Program-made: the position numbers and the translations under genes
DNA from: Hyphomicrobiales bacterium
GTDB taxonomy: Bacteria > Pseudomonadota > Alphaproteobacteria > Rhizobiales > Rhizobiaceae
Assembly: GCA_900468805.1 (NCBI GenBank)
Contig: UEIF01000009.1
Location: 310,001 to 374,000 of the forward strand
DNA: 64,000 nt
Direction: 5' to 3'
Notes under the pieces: generated by a model
The model's input: the letters and a program-made list of their open reading frames with translations, nothing else
Database searches by the model: none
Told to the model about the DNA's origin: nothing
In this document: positions 1 through 8,919 of the stretch, in pieces
Layout: every line of letters begins with the position of its first letter
Numbering within the stretch: position 1 is the first letter of the stretch

Positions 1-251
1 CCATCATGCTCTACAGCTCGGACCAGAGACAAGCCGAGGCAAAGCTCGCCGGCGAGCTGCGCGAAAAAGGCGCCGTCGTTATCGGTTTCGGCGGCCCAGG
101 CGATCTGGAGCTTAAGGTCGACGTCGATCTGTCGCTTGCAGGTCTCGTGGTTCTGCCAGCACTGCAGATCCTCGGCGAACGCGCCGCACAAGCAAGGCAG
201 ATTGATACCGTCTCGCCGCGTCATCTCACCAAGGTGGTGACATTGGTATGA
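1..251 (+). CDS. SIS-domain sugar-phosphate isomerase (AgaS-like), 3' end only
   Basis: The reading frame is open from the first base, so the gene begins upstream of the window; about 82 C-terminal residues are visible. They read like the end of the second SIS (sugar isomerase) domain of AgaS/GlmS-type proteins, with the closing SPRHLTKVV tail typical of that group. SIS proteins isomerise or deaminate phosphorylated sugars in the cytosol. The stop codon overlaps the start of the following GatZ-like gene by four bases, so the two are translationally coupled and probably act in one sugar-phosphate pathway. The exact substrate cannot be told from this fragment. Confidence 0.75.
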   Translation, partial: IMLYSSDQRQAEAKLAGELREKGAVVIGFGGPGDLELKVDVDLSLAGLVVLPALQILGERAAQARQIDTVSPRHLTKVVTLV

Positions 252-1549
252 GCGCGGCCATCGATCCGAACCGCCAGATCGCCCTGGCAAAGCTGTTCGG
301 CGCAAGAGACCTGCCCCTGCCCCGCGGCATCACATCGATTTGTTCTGCCCATCCGCTGGTCATCGAGGCTACGTTGCGACGTGCGGTGCTGCAGAATGAG
401 GCGGTCCTGATCGAAGCGACCTGCAACCAGGTCAATCAGGAAGGCGGTTATACCGGCATGAAGCCGGCGGACTTCCGAACCTTCATCGAGCGTATCGCGG
501 CAAGCGTCGGCTTCGCCGCCGAACGCATCATTCTCGGGGGCGACCATCTCGGCCCGAACCCATGGCGAAAGCTCGCTGCAGAGAATGCGATGGTGCGCGC
601 CGAAACCATGGTGGCGGCCTATGTCGAAGCCGGGTTCGAGAAGCTGCATCTCGACACTTCGATGGGCTGTGCTGGCGAGCCTGTGGCGCTTGCCGACGAA
701 CTGACCGCCGCAAGAGCAGCACGTCTGGCGAAAGCTGCCGAAGAGGCGGCTCGTCGGAGTGGTCGACGTCTGCCGGTCTATGTCATCGGCACCGAGGTGC
801 CACCGCCCGGTGGCGCGACGCATGCGCTGGACGAGCTGGAGATCACGCGACGGGAAGCAGCTCTCAGGACGCTTGATGTTCACCGCCAGGCCTTTGCCGA
901 AGCCGGCGTAAGTTCGGCGATGGAACGCGTCATCGCGATCGTCGTTCAGCCGGGCGTCGAGTTCGGCAACGCCAATGTCGCGCTCTACAGGCCCGAGCGT
1001 GCACGGAAGCTGATCTCCGCGCTCGATGAGATGAAGGGACTGCTGTTCGAGGCCCATTCCACCGACTACCAGCCGGCAGCCGCGCTTTCGACGCTGGTCG
1101 ATGGCGGGTTTGCGATCTTGAAAGTCGGTCCCGGCCTGACCTTTGCATTGCGGGAGGCGCTCTACGGTCTCGACGCGATCGCCGATGTTCTCTCCGGGGG
1201 CGAGAGAGCCGGCGGGCTGGCGGCGACGATGGAGGAGATCATGCTTGCTCAGCCCAGCCATTGGGCCGGCCATTACAGCGGCACGGCTGACGAACAGCGC
1301 CTGCAGCGACACTTCAGTTATAGCGATCGCATCCGGTACTATTGGCCCGACGCGCGGGCAGCAACGGCAGTCGACGAACTGCTCGCCCGGCTGCCGGAGG
1401 CAATCCCGGAAACGCTGATCAGCCAGCATCTCGCCCGCCTCTACCCTGATGTGGTCGAAAAGCGTGTCGCGCCGAAAGCCCGCGATCTTTGCCTAGCCGC
1501 CATTGATGCGGCGCTGGCTCCTTATGCCACCGCGACGGCGCCTCGGTAA
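248..1549 (+). CDS. D-tagatose-bisphosphate aldolase class II, non-catalytic (GatZ/KbaZ-like) subunit
   Basis: This 433-residue protein matches the GatZ/KbaZ family in length and motifs: an early SICSAHP segment, EATCNQVNQEGGYTGM near residue 60, GGDHLGPNPW near residue 100 and HLDTSMGC near residue 137. In enteric bacteria GatZ or KbaZ supports the GatY/KbaY aldolase, which splits tagatose-1,6-bisphosphate; no GatY partner is visible here, so it may lie upstream, or this subunit may have its own activity in rhizobia. The ATG overlaps the SIS gene stop (ATGA). The ABC ATPase gene follows after 71 bp. Family assignment is firm; the substrate (galactitol, amino sugar or other ketose phosphate) is inference. 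Confidence 0.85.
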   Translation: MSAAIDPNRQIALAKLFGARDLPLPRGITSICSAHPLVIEATLRRAVLQNEAVLIEATCNQVNQEGGYTGMKPADFRTFIERIAASVGFAAERIILGGDHLGPNPWRKLAAENAMVRAETMVAAYVEAGFEKLHLDTSMGCAGEPVALADELTAARAARLAKAAEEAARRSGRRLPVYVIGTEVPPPGGATHALDELEITRREAALRTLDVHRQAFAEAGVSSAMERVIAIVVQPGVEFGNANVALYRPERARKLISALDEMKGLLFEAHSTDYQPAAALSTLVDGGFAILKVGPGLTFALREALYGLDAIADVLSGGERAGGLAATMEEIMLAQPSHWAGHYSGTADEQRLQRHFSYSDRIRYYWPDARAATAVDELLARLPEAIPETLISQHLARLYPDVVEKRVAPKARDLCLAAIDAALAPYATATAPR

Positions 1550-1620
1550 CAGAAGCATCGCATGTCGCTCTTTCCGAGCGAGCGCAGATCCGAAATCAGA
1601 TTTTTCAGCCGGAGACAGTT

Positions 1621-2691
1621 ATGGCGTCCGTAAACGTGGCAAATGTCCGCAAGAACTATGGTCACCTCGAAGTTTTACACGGGGTCGACGTCGACATCCG
1701 CGACGGAGAATTCGTCATCCTCGTCGGTCCCTCCGGCTGTGGCAAGTCGACTTTGCTGCGCATGATCGCGGGGCTCGAGGAAATCTCCGGTGGCAACGTC
1801 TCGATCGGCAACAAGGTCGTCAACAATGTCGCTCCGAAGGAGCGCGACATTGCCATGGTCTTTCAATCCTATGCGCTTTATCCGCATATGACGGTGGAAG
1901 CGAATATGGGATTTTCGCTGCGACTGGCGAAAGCCCCGAAGGAGCAGATCAAGGCGCGTGTCCGCGACGCGGCACAGATCCTCGGCCTCGAACATCTGCT
2001 CGACCGCTATCCGCGAAACCTCTCCGGTGGCCAGCGTCAGCGTGTTGCCATGGGTCGCGCCATCGTCCGCCAGCCGCAAGTCTTCCTCTTTGACGAGCCC
2101 CTGTCCAATCTCGATGCCAAGCTTCGCGTGCAGATGCGCGCGGAGATCAAGCAGTTGCACCAGCGGCTGAAAACGACGACGGTCTACGTGACGCACGATC
2201 AGATCGAAGCCATGACCATGGCCGACCGGATCGTCGTGATGCGGGACGGCTACGTAGAACAGATCGGCTCGCCGCTCGACCTTTACGATCGGCCGGCCAA
2301 TCTCTTCGTTGCCGGCTTCATCGGCTCACCGGGCATGAATGTCATCAAGGGCAAGATCAGCGCGTCCGGACCGCTTGAATTCATCGCCGACGGAGGAGCC
2401 CGCTTGCCACTGCCGGAGAGCGCTGCGGCTGCGCGCGGCGCGGAGGTGGTTTACGGCATTCGGCCGGAGCACCTGATTATCACGCAGGACGGCGTGAGTG
2501 CCGAGGTGGCGGTGATCGAGCCGACCGGAGCCGAAACCCAGATTAACGCCAGGCTCGGATCGGATCCGCTGGTGGCCACTGTCAGGGAGCGGCTTTCGCT
2601 ACGCGCCGGCGACACTGTCAGGATGACGCCGGATATCGGCAAACTGCACCTCTTCGACGCCAAGACCGAAAAGCGCCTGTCTATCGACTAG
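1621..2691 (+). CDS. Sugar ABC transporter ATP-binding protein (MalK/UgpC family)
   Basis: A 356-residue ATPase with Walker [10 protein letters not shown] near residue 38, signature LSGGQRQRV near 135, Walker B VFLFDEP near 157 and an H-loop THD. A C-terminal TOBE-type regulatory region contains the typical YGIRPEHL. It would energise a carbohydrate importer at the inner face of the membrane. A GGAGA ribosome site precedes the ATG. Its permeases and binding protein are not in the window, so they probably lie upstream of the SIS gene, and this is likely the last gene of that operon, because a strong hairpin follows. It is distinct from the similar ATPase at 14.0 kb. Confidence 0.9.
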   Translation: MASVNVANVRKNYGHLEVLHGVDVDIRDGEFVILVGPSGCGKSTLLRMIAGLEEISGGNVSIGNKVVNNVAPKERDIAMVFQSYALYPHMTVEANMGFSLRLAKAPKEQIKARVRDAAQILGLEHLLDRYPRNLSGGQRQRVAMGRAIVRQPQVFLFDEPLSNLDAKLRVQMRAEIKQLHQRLKTTTVYVTHDQIEAMTMADRIVVMRDGYVEQIGSPLDLYDRPANLFVAGFIGSPGMNVIKGKISASGPLEFIADGGARLPLPESAAAARGAEVVYGIRPEHLIITQDGVSAEVAVIEPTGAETQINARLGSDPLVATVRERLSLRAGDTVRMTPDIGKLHLFDAKTEKRLSID

Positions 2692-2717
2692 CGGCTGCGT
2701 TGCGTCACCGAATGAAA

Positions 2718-2744
2718 ACGGTGCGGCGATGACCGCCGCACCGT
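2718..2744. terminator. Bidirectional hairpin between convergent genes
   Basis: A perfect 11-bp inverted repeat (ACGGTGCGGCG and its complement) encloses a 5-base loop between the ABC ATPase gene and the convergent chemoreceptor gene. On the minus strand the stem is followed by TTTT, so it fits an intrinsic terminator best in that direction; on the plus strand the T-tract is poor. Confidence 0.7.
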
Positions 2745-2767
2745 AGCTTGCTTTGACGGGTCGAACC

Positions 2768-4996
2768 TCAGAACTCTTCCCAGTTGCCGCCCTTCGTATC
2801 GAGTGCCGCATTTCCCGAGAATGCGGAGGCAATCTTGCGGCCGAGCGCCCGGGCGGGTGACGGCGCCGGCGCATCGTTTCGCCCGGCGCCACGAACAGGC
2901 GCGGAATGCGAAGCATAGCCTGCATCGTTCAGTTTGAACTGAGCCAGAAGCTGGTTGAGCGATGCAACCTCCTTCGCAAGATTGTAGCTTGCAGCGGTCG
3001 ACTCTTCGACCATGGCAGCATTCTTCTGCGTATCCTGATCCATTTGATTGACGGCGGTGTTGATCTGGTCGAGGCCCAACGACTGCTCCTGCGATGCTTC
3101 GACGATCGCAGCGATATGGCGGTTGATTTCCTGAACCTCCGAAACGATCGCCTGAAGCGCCTTGCCGGTATCGTCGACCAGCTGCACGCCTGCATGGACC
3201 TGCGCATTCGAGGCCGTGATCAGATCCTTGATCTCTCTGGCAGCCGTTGCGGAGCGCTGTGCCAGTTCACGGACTTCCTGCGCGACGACGGCAAAGCCTT
3301 TACCCGCTTCGCCGGCGCGGGCTGCTTCAACACCGGCATTGAGCGCCAGCAGGTTCGTCTGGAACGCGATATCGTCGATGACGCCGATGATGTTGCCGAT
3401 TTCACCGGAAGACTTGGAGATCTGCTCCATGGCGAGCACGGCCTTGCGGACCACCTCGCCGGAATGTTCGGCGCCGGTCTTGGCACGCGCCACGAGCTGA
3501 CCTACATCCTGGGCGCGCTTGCTGGAACCCTTGACGGTCGTGGTGATTTCTTCGAGAGCCGCGGCCGTCTCTTCGAGTGCTGCCGCCTGCTGCTCTGTGC
3601 GCTTGGCGAGATCGTCGGCAGCCGACTTGATCTCGTTTGCTCCCGAATCGATGCCGCGAGCATTCTGCGATACCCGGTTCAACGCAGATTGCAGCTTGTC
3701 GGCGGAGTCATTGAAGTCGCTGCGCACGCCATCGAGTCTTGTCACGAAGGGCTGCGCGATCCGGTAGGACACATCGCCGTCGGCGAGCTTCGACAAGCCG
3801 GCAGCGAGATTGTCGACGGCAAACTGGACATCGGCAGCATCCTTCGCCTTTTCCTTCTCGCGCTCGATCTGCTCTCTTTCGCTCATGCTGCGATTGGCTT
3901 CTGCCTCCTGCTCGAGGCGAACCCGCTCGATCGCATTCTGCTTGAAGACCTGGACGGCACGGGCCATTGCGCCAATTTCGTCAGGTCGGGCCTGACCTTC
4001 GACCTCGACATTGATATCGCCTGCGGCCAGACGTGCCATTGTGCCGGTCGTCTTCTTCATGACCGACGCAATCGAACGCGCAAAGACGAGGAAGCCGAGC
4101 AGCGAAATGAGCGAAACGACAACTGCGCCGATCGCCGCCATCCAGAGCGCCTGCTGCGATGCTTCCACGATCTCCGTCACATCGGAGCCGATTTCAAAAA
4201 CACCGATCTTGCGGCCGGAGAAATCTTCGAAGGGAATAGCGGCAACTTCATAATCCTTGCCGCCGAGAGAAGCATGGACTCGGACGCGGTCGCCGTTGAA
4301 ACCCTGTTGCAATTGCTCCTGAGTGAGGATCGTCTTGTCGCCGAAGGTCGAAGCCTGCGGCACAAATTTCCCGTCCTGCAGGATATGGACCGCAACTTCT
4401 GCATCGACGGCATTTGCCAGGGGAGCAAAATAGTCATTCGTGAGCGACGTGCCGACATCGACGACGCCGACAGTCTTGCCGTCCTTGATGACTGGTGCCG
4501 AGGCAAACATGCTGACTGCGGTGCGTCCAGGTTCGATGCCGGCATTCAGTTTGCCCTGCGTCAGCGCCGCAACGATCATCTTGCGACGTCCCTTGAGGTC
4601 GTCGCCGAAGGTATCGGGCGAATGGATACGTGCGACCGCGGACCCGTCGGAATTGCTGAAGGTAATGAGCTGAAGACCTTGCACCTTAATTGCCGGCAGG
4701 CTGGCCGTGTATTTTGCCAGAATGGCTGCTCGATCATTCTTGGCAATCAGATCAGCAGTTTCAGGCTCACCGGCAAGGGCTACCGCAAGCCCGGCTGCCG
4801 CCCGCTTCTGAGCCTCCATGTCCGCCTGGATCACGTGCAGGTCCGCCGAGAGCTCCTTCTGAAGCGATTGATCGCTCATCACGTTCTGGCGATACCAGGC
4901 AAGACCACCGATTGCCACGCTTGCAAACAAAACGGCGGCGAACCCGTAGGCTGTGATGCGGATCCAAATCGGCCGCTTAATCTGCTCTTCACTCAT
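2768..4996 (-). CDS. Methyl-accepting chemotaxis protein with periplasmic Cache-like sensor
   Basis: This 742-residue transmembrane chemoreceptor has an N-terminal membrane segment (about residues 10-31), a periplasmic Cache-like domain of about 240 residues, and a second membrane segment near 283-307. HAMP regions follow ([16 protein letters not shown] and a second near 400), then the cytoplasmic signalling domain with the hallmark hairpin tip [24 protein letters not shown]. The C-terminus ends in NWEEF, close to the NWETF pentapeptide that tethers CheR/CheB, so it is probably a high-abundance, self-methylating receptor. A GGAA ribosome site sits before the ATG. It stands alone, without che genes nearby; the ligand is unknown. 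Confidence 0.93.
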   Translation of the reverse strand: MSEEQIKRPIWIRITAYGFAAVLFASVAIGGLAWYRQNVMSDQSLQKELSADLHVIQADMEAQKRAAAGLAVALAGEPETADLIAKNDRAAILAKYTASLPAIKVQGLQLITFSNSDGSAVARIHSPDTFGDDLKGRRKMIVAALTQGKLNAGIEPGRTAVSMFASAPVIKDGKTVGVVDVGTSLTNDYFAPLANAVDAEVAVHILQDGKFVPQASTFGDKTILTQEQLQQGFNGDRVRVHASLGGKDYEVAAIPFEDFSGRKIGVFEIGSDVTEIVEASQQALWMAAIGAVVVSLISLLGFLVFARSIASVMKKTTGTMARLAAGDINVEVEGQARPDEIGAMARAVQVFKQNAIERVRLEQEAEANRSMSEREQIEREKEKAKDAADVQFAVDNLAAGLSKLADGDVSYRIAQPFVTRLDGVRSDFNDSADKLQSALNRVSQNARGIDSGANEIKSAADDLAKRTEQQAAALEETAAALEEITTTVKGSSKRAQDVGQLVARAKTGAEHSGEVVRKAVLAMEQISKSSGEIGNIIGVIDDIAFQTNLLALNAGVEAARAGEAGKGFAVVAQEVRELAQRSATAAREIKDLITASNAQVHAGVQLVDDTGKALQAIVSEVQEINRHIAAIVEASQEQSLGLDQINTAVNQMDQDTQKNAAMVEESTAASYNLAKEVASLNQLLAQFKLNDAGYASHSAPVRGAGRNDAPAPSPARALGRKIASAFSGNAALDTKGGNWEEF

Positions 4997-5198
4997 ATTA
5001 TTCCCTCATGCGTCGAATAGCCTAATCCTTGAGGGAAAAACTTGTTTTTTACTTAATTTTGAATAGTCAATATTATCCAAACAACTCATAGGTTATCTCG
5101 CTGCCAATGCGGCGCTGGCGGTGGAAAAACGACCAAACTCTCGTATAGGCTGCTGATCATTTGCTGTCCTGTTTATTTCAAAACCGCCACCTTAAGGG

Positions 5199-5706
5199 GG
5201 CAACGGTCTCTCCATCAACAAGCATGAACGTTCGGCGCTGACGAGCGTTTCCAGCAGTTCCAAGGCCCTGGCACAGGCGATACGGCAAGCCGTCGAAGTC
5301 GCAAGCGGAACCCACGCAATTGCACGGGGCGATCCAGATCCTCCGTCCGTCAGGCCTGCCGCCCTATCTCGCACAGGTAACTCCCCTGCCGCCAAATTCT
5401 TTCGTCGCCTGGGATTCGGCAGATTCCGGTGTCCGTGTGCTTCTTCAGATCGTCGATGCGGAAAGCCGGGGCCATGGGCAGGCGGAACAGCTTCGCAGCC
5501 TCTTTAGCCTGACCGTTGCGGAAACGAAGGTTGCTGTGCTCGTCGGCAGAAGATGCTCGGTTCCGGAGACCGCAAGAGTCCTTGCCCTTTCTCCCAACAC
5601 GGTCGAAACGCATGCGGCAAGGCTTCTGCCCAGGACAGGTGTGCGATCTCAAGCGGCATTTGCGCGGTTGGTGGCTTCCGTTCCTGCGAGGCCCGGTCGG
5701 CCGTAA
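5199..5706 (+). pseudogene. Decayed LuxR-type (HTH) transcriptional regulator
   Basis: The last 60 codons encode a LuxR-type helix-turn-helix (LTVAETKVAVLVGRR..VPETARVLALSPNTVETHAARLL..TGVRSQAAFARLV). Reading back, the frame carries RPSGLPPYLAQVTPLPP, typical of the linker before the HTH in this group. Further upstream the match (GNGLSINKHERSALTSVSSSSKALAQAI) continues in a different frame from position 5199 to about 5315, so a frameshift lies near 5310-5330. The N-terminal half of a usual 350-residue protein is absent and there is no good start codon. I read it as a degraded gene rather than a small HTH protein. Confidence 0.7.
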
Positions 5707-5811
5707 TCCCGCCTCCATCGCCGAGCGACAACGAAGGGCGTTGTAAAAAACCGAAAATACGGGAAGGTGATGAGTCAACACCCCTTCCCGCTCATCGTAT
5801 CAGCTTCGCGA

Positions 5812-6225
5812 TCAAGGATCGGCGGTTGTCAGCTCCATTTCCTTGGTATCGACGACGAATACGGCCAGAATTTTTGCCGGCTTCGTCTTACTGGCATTCG
5901 CGCTCACCAGGTGATGATCGCCAGGCACTTCGATCCAGTTCTCACCGGTCTTGAAGACCTTCTCTTTGCCGTCGTTCACCTTGCTTCTGATTTCGCCTTC
6001 GATGACCGTGGCGTAGATGAAGGCGCTCTTCGCATGGGTATGCGCCGGATTATATCCACCTGGTCCATATTCGACGAGGACGCCGCGCATGCTTTTGCCT
6101 GGGACATTCGGCAATTCATGATCGAAGACGACTGTGATCTTGGCGTTGTGGGCCTGCTGGGCCGCGATGGCCGGGGCTGTAGCAAGGGTCAGCGCCAGCA
6201 CGGCAATGGTCATGGACTTGAGCAT
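5812..6225 (-). CDS. Exported small cupin-domain protein
   Basis: This 137-residue protein has a clear Sec signal peptide (MLKSMTIAVLALTLATAPAIAA, cleavage before QQ) followed by a single cupin barrel. The barrel holds the first metal-binding cupin motif around HTHAKSAFIYATVIEGE, then a Gly/Pro-rich turn (WIEVPGDHH) giving the further histidines. Such periplasmic cupins bind a metal and are of mostly unknown function. A strong AGGAG-type ribosome site precedes the ATG. It is divergent from the MFS gene at 6.5 kb and probably monocistronic. Family is certain; biochemical role is unknown. Confidence 0.85.
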   Translation of the reverse strand: MLKSMTIAVLALTLATAPAIAAQQAHNAKITVVFDHELPNVPGKSMRGVLVEYGPGGYNPAHTHAKSAFIYATVIEGEIRSKVNDGKEKVFKTGENWIEVPGDHHLVSANASKTKPAKILAVFVVDTKEMELTTADP

Positions 6226-6483
6226 CGTATCTTTCTCCTGTGGGGCTCGCTACGATGCAACCAAGCTAAATCCATACACGGCGGAAGGTCAGATATACGA
6301 TAGTTTGCTGTCCAAGCCCGCGGCCACCAGACACATTCCGAGGGGCGGTCGACAACCAGTTAAGGTTGTTGTTGCGGTTGCCGCCAACAACATATATCTC
6401 GGAAATGCCACTCGAAATTGTCTTTTTCGCCATCGTTGCGATTGAGGTCAAAATCCCAACCGATCCCATCCCGGAGCGATCGA

Positions 6484-7674
6484 ATGCATATCCAGCCGCA
6501 ACATCGGATCTATATCTGCTTCTTTCTCTTCGCCATCTCGATGGGCGCGCTGCTCTCACGATTGCCCGATCTTCAGGACGCTTTGGGTGTCAACAAGTCC
6601 GAACTCGGCCTCACGCTGATCGGCGCGGCGATCGGTGCGCTTATTTCCCTGACCTTCGCGTCGCCGCTCATCGCTCGGGTCGGGGCGCGCAAGACAGCAT
6701 TCCTGACGGTGCTCGGCACCTCCGCTCTGCTGGCAACCATCCCCTGGGCCAATGCCGCTTGGCTGGTCTTCTTCATTCTTCTCTGTGAGGGCTTGCTGGC
6801 GGGAGCGCTGGAGATCAATCTCAATGTCGAGATCGACCGCATCGAAGCCCAGCTCGGCCGGGGTGTGATGAACAGGGCACATGGCTTTTGGAGCCTTGGA
6901 TTCTTCCTGACCGCTCTCGTCTCCTCGGCCGTTCGTCAGGCCGGCGTGCCCATGCAACTGCATCTTGCGCTGACCTTAGTCTTCGTTTTGATTGTCGGCA
7001 CGGTTGTGATCTCAGGCATGAAGAACGCACCGGCCCGCGCCGGGCTCGAGCATGTGGAAGGACCGAGCATAGCGCTGCCAACCTGGGGGCTCATGCCGCT
7101 TTGCGTAATTGGCATTGCCGCCTTTCTGGTAGAAGGCGCCGGCATCGACTGGTCGGCGATCTACATGCGCGACGCCTTCGCGGTGGAACCTTTTATCGGC
7201 GGCCTTGGGCTGACGCTGTTCACCTTCTTCATGGCCGTGGCTCGCCTATTCGTCGATCCGCTCGTTGACCGGTTTGGCGCGCGCGCCGTAGCCACTTTTC
7301 TGCTGGTTTTCTCAGTGGCGGGCCTCTGCGCCGTATGGCTTGCGCCGCACCCTTATGTGGCGCTGTTCGGCTTTGCGCTGATGGGCGGCGGCTGCAGCGC
7401 GGTCTACCCTCTGGCGGTTTCCGCAGCAGCGCAGCGGACCGATCGCCCGGCCCATCTCAATGTCGCGGCCCTCGGGCAAATGTCCTTCGTCGTGTTCTTC
7501 CTGGCGCCGCCACTGCTCGGCTTCGTTGCCGAGCATGCGGGCATCAGGGTCTCCTATCTCGTTTGCCTGCCGGTTATCATTGCCGCCCTGTGGTTGACGA
7601 AAGCGCTGAAGCCGCGTGAGGTTGAGAACAAGACGAGCATCGAAACCACAGCCGATCAGGCAGTACGCGGTTAA
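6484..7674 (+). CDS. Major facilitator superfamily transporter (YbjJ-like)
   Basis: A 396-residue polytopic membrane protein with about twelve hydrophobic helices and the MFS motif between helices 2 and 3 (ASPLIARVGARKTA). The first helix (FLFAISMGALLSRLPDLQDALG) and the loop NVEIDRIEAQLGRGVMNRAHGFWSLGF resemble the YbjJ branch of MFS permeases. I placed the start at the ATG giving MHIQPQHRIY, because the 22 residues upstream are not membrane-like and are unlike the family. The substrate is unknown. The gene ends just before the convergent lacI gene. Confidence 0.85.
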   Translation: MHIQPQHRIYICFFLFAISMGALLSRLPDLQDALGVNKSELGLTLIGAAIGALISLTFASPLIARVGARKTAFLTVLGTSALLATIPWANAAWLVFFILLCEGLLAGALEINLNVEIDRIEAQLGRGVMNRAHGFWSLGFFLTALVSSAVRQAGVPMQLHLALTLVFVLIVGTVVISGMKNAPARAGLEHVEGPSIALPTWGLMPLCVIGIAAFLVEGAGIDWSAIYMRDAFAVEPFIGGLGLTLFTFFMAVARLFVDPLVDRFGARAVATFLLVFSVAGLCAVWLAPHPYVALFGFALMGGGCSAVYPLAVSAAAQRTDRPAHLNVAALGQMSFVVFFLAPPLLGFVAEHAGIRVSYLVCLPVIIAALWLTKALKPREVENKTSIETTADQAVRG

Positions 7675-7731
7675 AACGCTCGATCGTGGTCGCCTTACCG
7701 TGGCGGCACGTGATCCATTAAAGGCTCAGCT

Positions 7732-8751
7732 TTAATCAGCTTGCCCGGCAGAACGGCGATAGACGAGCGTACAGGGTAATCTCTCGACGCCTGGATCGAC
7801 CTTCTCGCCTTTCGACAGGCCGAGGATCGCGAGTCCTGCCCGGTGACCGAGTTCCTTGAGCTCCATGTCAACAGTCGTCAGGGGCGGACGCGTCTGCCGT
7901 GAGACGACTTCCCAATTGTCGAAACCCACGACCGCGACATCACCGGGGATCGAGATGTTTCTGTCGCGCAGTGCATCGATGACGCCGCGGGCGATCTCGT
8001 CGCTGCCGCAGAAGATCGCATCCGGTTTCGCCCCGGATCGCGAGAAGATGGTCTCGATCGCCGCATGCCCCCATTCTTCCGACCAGTCTCCGAACATGAC
8101 CTCGGCCATCGGCCCGACAAGCTCGCGGTAGGCCTCCGCGCGAATGCAGGCGGCGCGATAATTCTGTTCGCCGGTGATATGCAGGATACGCGATCGGCCG
8201 AGACCCTGGAGATGCTCGACCGCAAGCCGCGCGCCCTGTGCGTCATCGGGATGGAAGCTGACGCTGTCCGACGGTCCCTGCGCGAAGACATAGACGACCG
8301 GGATGCGCAGCCTGGTCAACTCCGGCGGCGGCTCCAGGTCGATGCGCGTCGCGGTGAAAATGATGCCGTCGACCTGCCTGTCGAGCAGCGCTTCGAGGTG
8401 CAGTTTCGCAAGTCGCGGATCGTTGTTGGTGGCGCAGAGGAAAAGCGAGACACCATGGTCGACCAGCACTTCCGATACGCCGCTCGCCATCGGCAGTGTC
8501 AGACGCCCATAGGTATCGTTGGTCAGCATGCCGATCGCATGGCTGCGCTTCGTCAACAACCCTCGCGCGAGCGCATTCGGACGAAAACCGATCTCCTCGG
8601 CGATCCGTCTCACCTTTTCACGCGTTTCGGCATTGGTTCTCCCAGTGCCGTTCAGCGCGTTCGAAGCCGTTGAAATACTCACCCCCGCGGCCTTCGCCAC
8701 GTCACGGATCGTATGCCGGCCGCCACCCGATTCCTTCAAATTCGCACCCAT
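7732..8751 (-). CDS. LacI-family transcriptional regulator of the arabinoside operon
   Basis: This 339-residue repressor has an N-terminal LacI helix-turn-helix (TIRDVAKAAGVSISTASNALNGTGRTNAETREKVRRIAEEIGF, residues 14-56), the hinge PNALARGLLTKRS, and a periplasmic-binding-protein-like effector domain to the end. It is divergent from the ABC/GH127 operon; the 168-bp gap between the starts holds two operator-like palindromes. By position it should repress that operon, and itself, until an arabinose-type effector binds. The effector is inferred from the neighbouring GH127 gene, not seen. Confidence 0.9.
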   Translation of the reverse strand: MGANLKESGGGRHTIRDVAKAAGVSISTASNALNGTGRTNAETREKVRRIAEEIGFRPNALARGLLTKRSHAIGMLTNDTYGRLTLPMASGVSEVLVDHGVSLFLCATNNDPRLAKLHLEALLDRQVDGIIFTATRIDLEPPPELTRLRIPVVYVFAQGPSDSVSFHPDDAQGARLAVEHLQGLGRSRILHITGEQNYRAACIRAEAYRELVGPMAEVMFGDWSEEWGHAAIETIFSRSGAKPDAIFCGSDEIARGVIDALRDRNISIPGDVAVVGFDNWEVVSRQTRPPLTTVDMELKELGHRAGLAILGLSKGEKVDPGVERLPCTLVYRRSAGQAD

Positions 8752-8761
8752 TCAACTGACT

Positions 8762-8810
8762 TGTTAAAACCTTTTAGCAGAAATAATTTAGTTGCTAAAA
8801 GGTTTTAACA
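8762..8810. promoter_or_regulatory. Two mirrored LacI-type operators
   Basis: Positions 8762-8779 read TGTTAAAACCTTTTAGCA, and 8793-8810 are its exact reverse complement, separated by 13 AT-rich bases. Each 18-bp arm is itself an imperfect palindrome (TAAAA-CC-TTTTA core), the usual shape of a LacI-family operator. The centres are 31 bp apart, close to three helical turns, so two dimers could bind the same DNA face. They lie 11 bp upstream of the lacI start codon and 110 bp upstream of the binding-protein gene. Confidence 0.8.
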
Positions 8811-8919
8811 AAAACGTGGCCATTCGATGCATACAGCCTGTCGACATGAAAAATTTTCTCATCTAACGTTGTGTTTGTCTCGAGGCAGAGGAGCCTCGCA
8901 TAAGAGAAGGGGAACCCAC

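Noticed and set aside
2906..5020. A 704-codon open frame on the plus strand opposite the chemoreceptor gene
   Set aside because: It is a shadow of GC-biased codon use. The translation has no recognisable domain and is full of Cys/Arg, while the minus-strand protein is a clear chemoreceptor.
6366..6392. Imperfect GTTGTTG/CAACAAC repeat between the cupin and MFS genes
   Set aside because: The arms match only in part and neither gene has a regulator next to it; chance repeat is likely.
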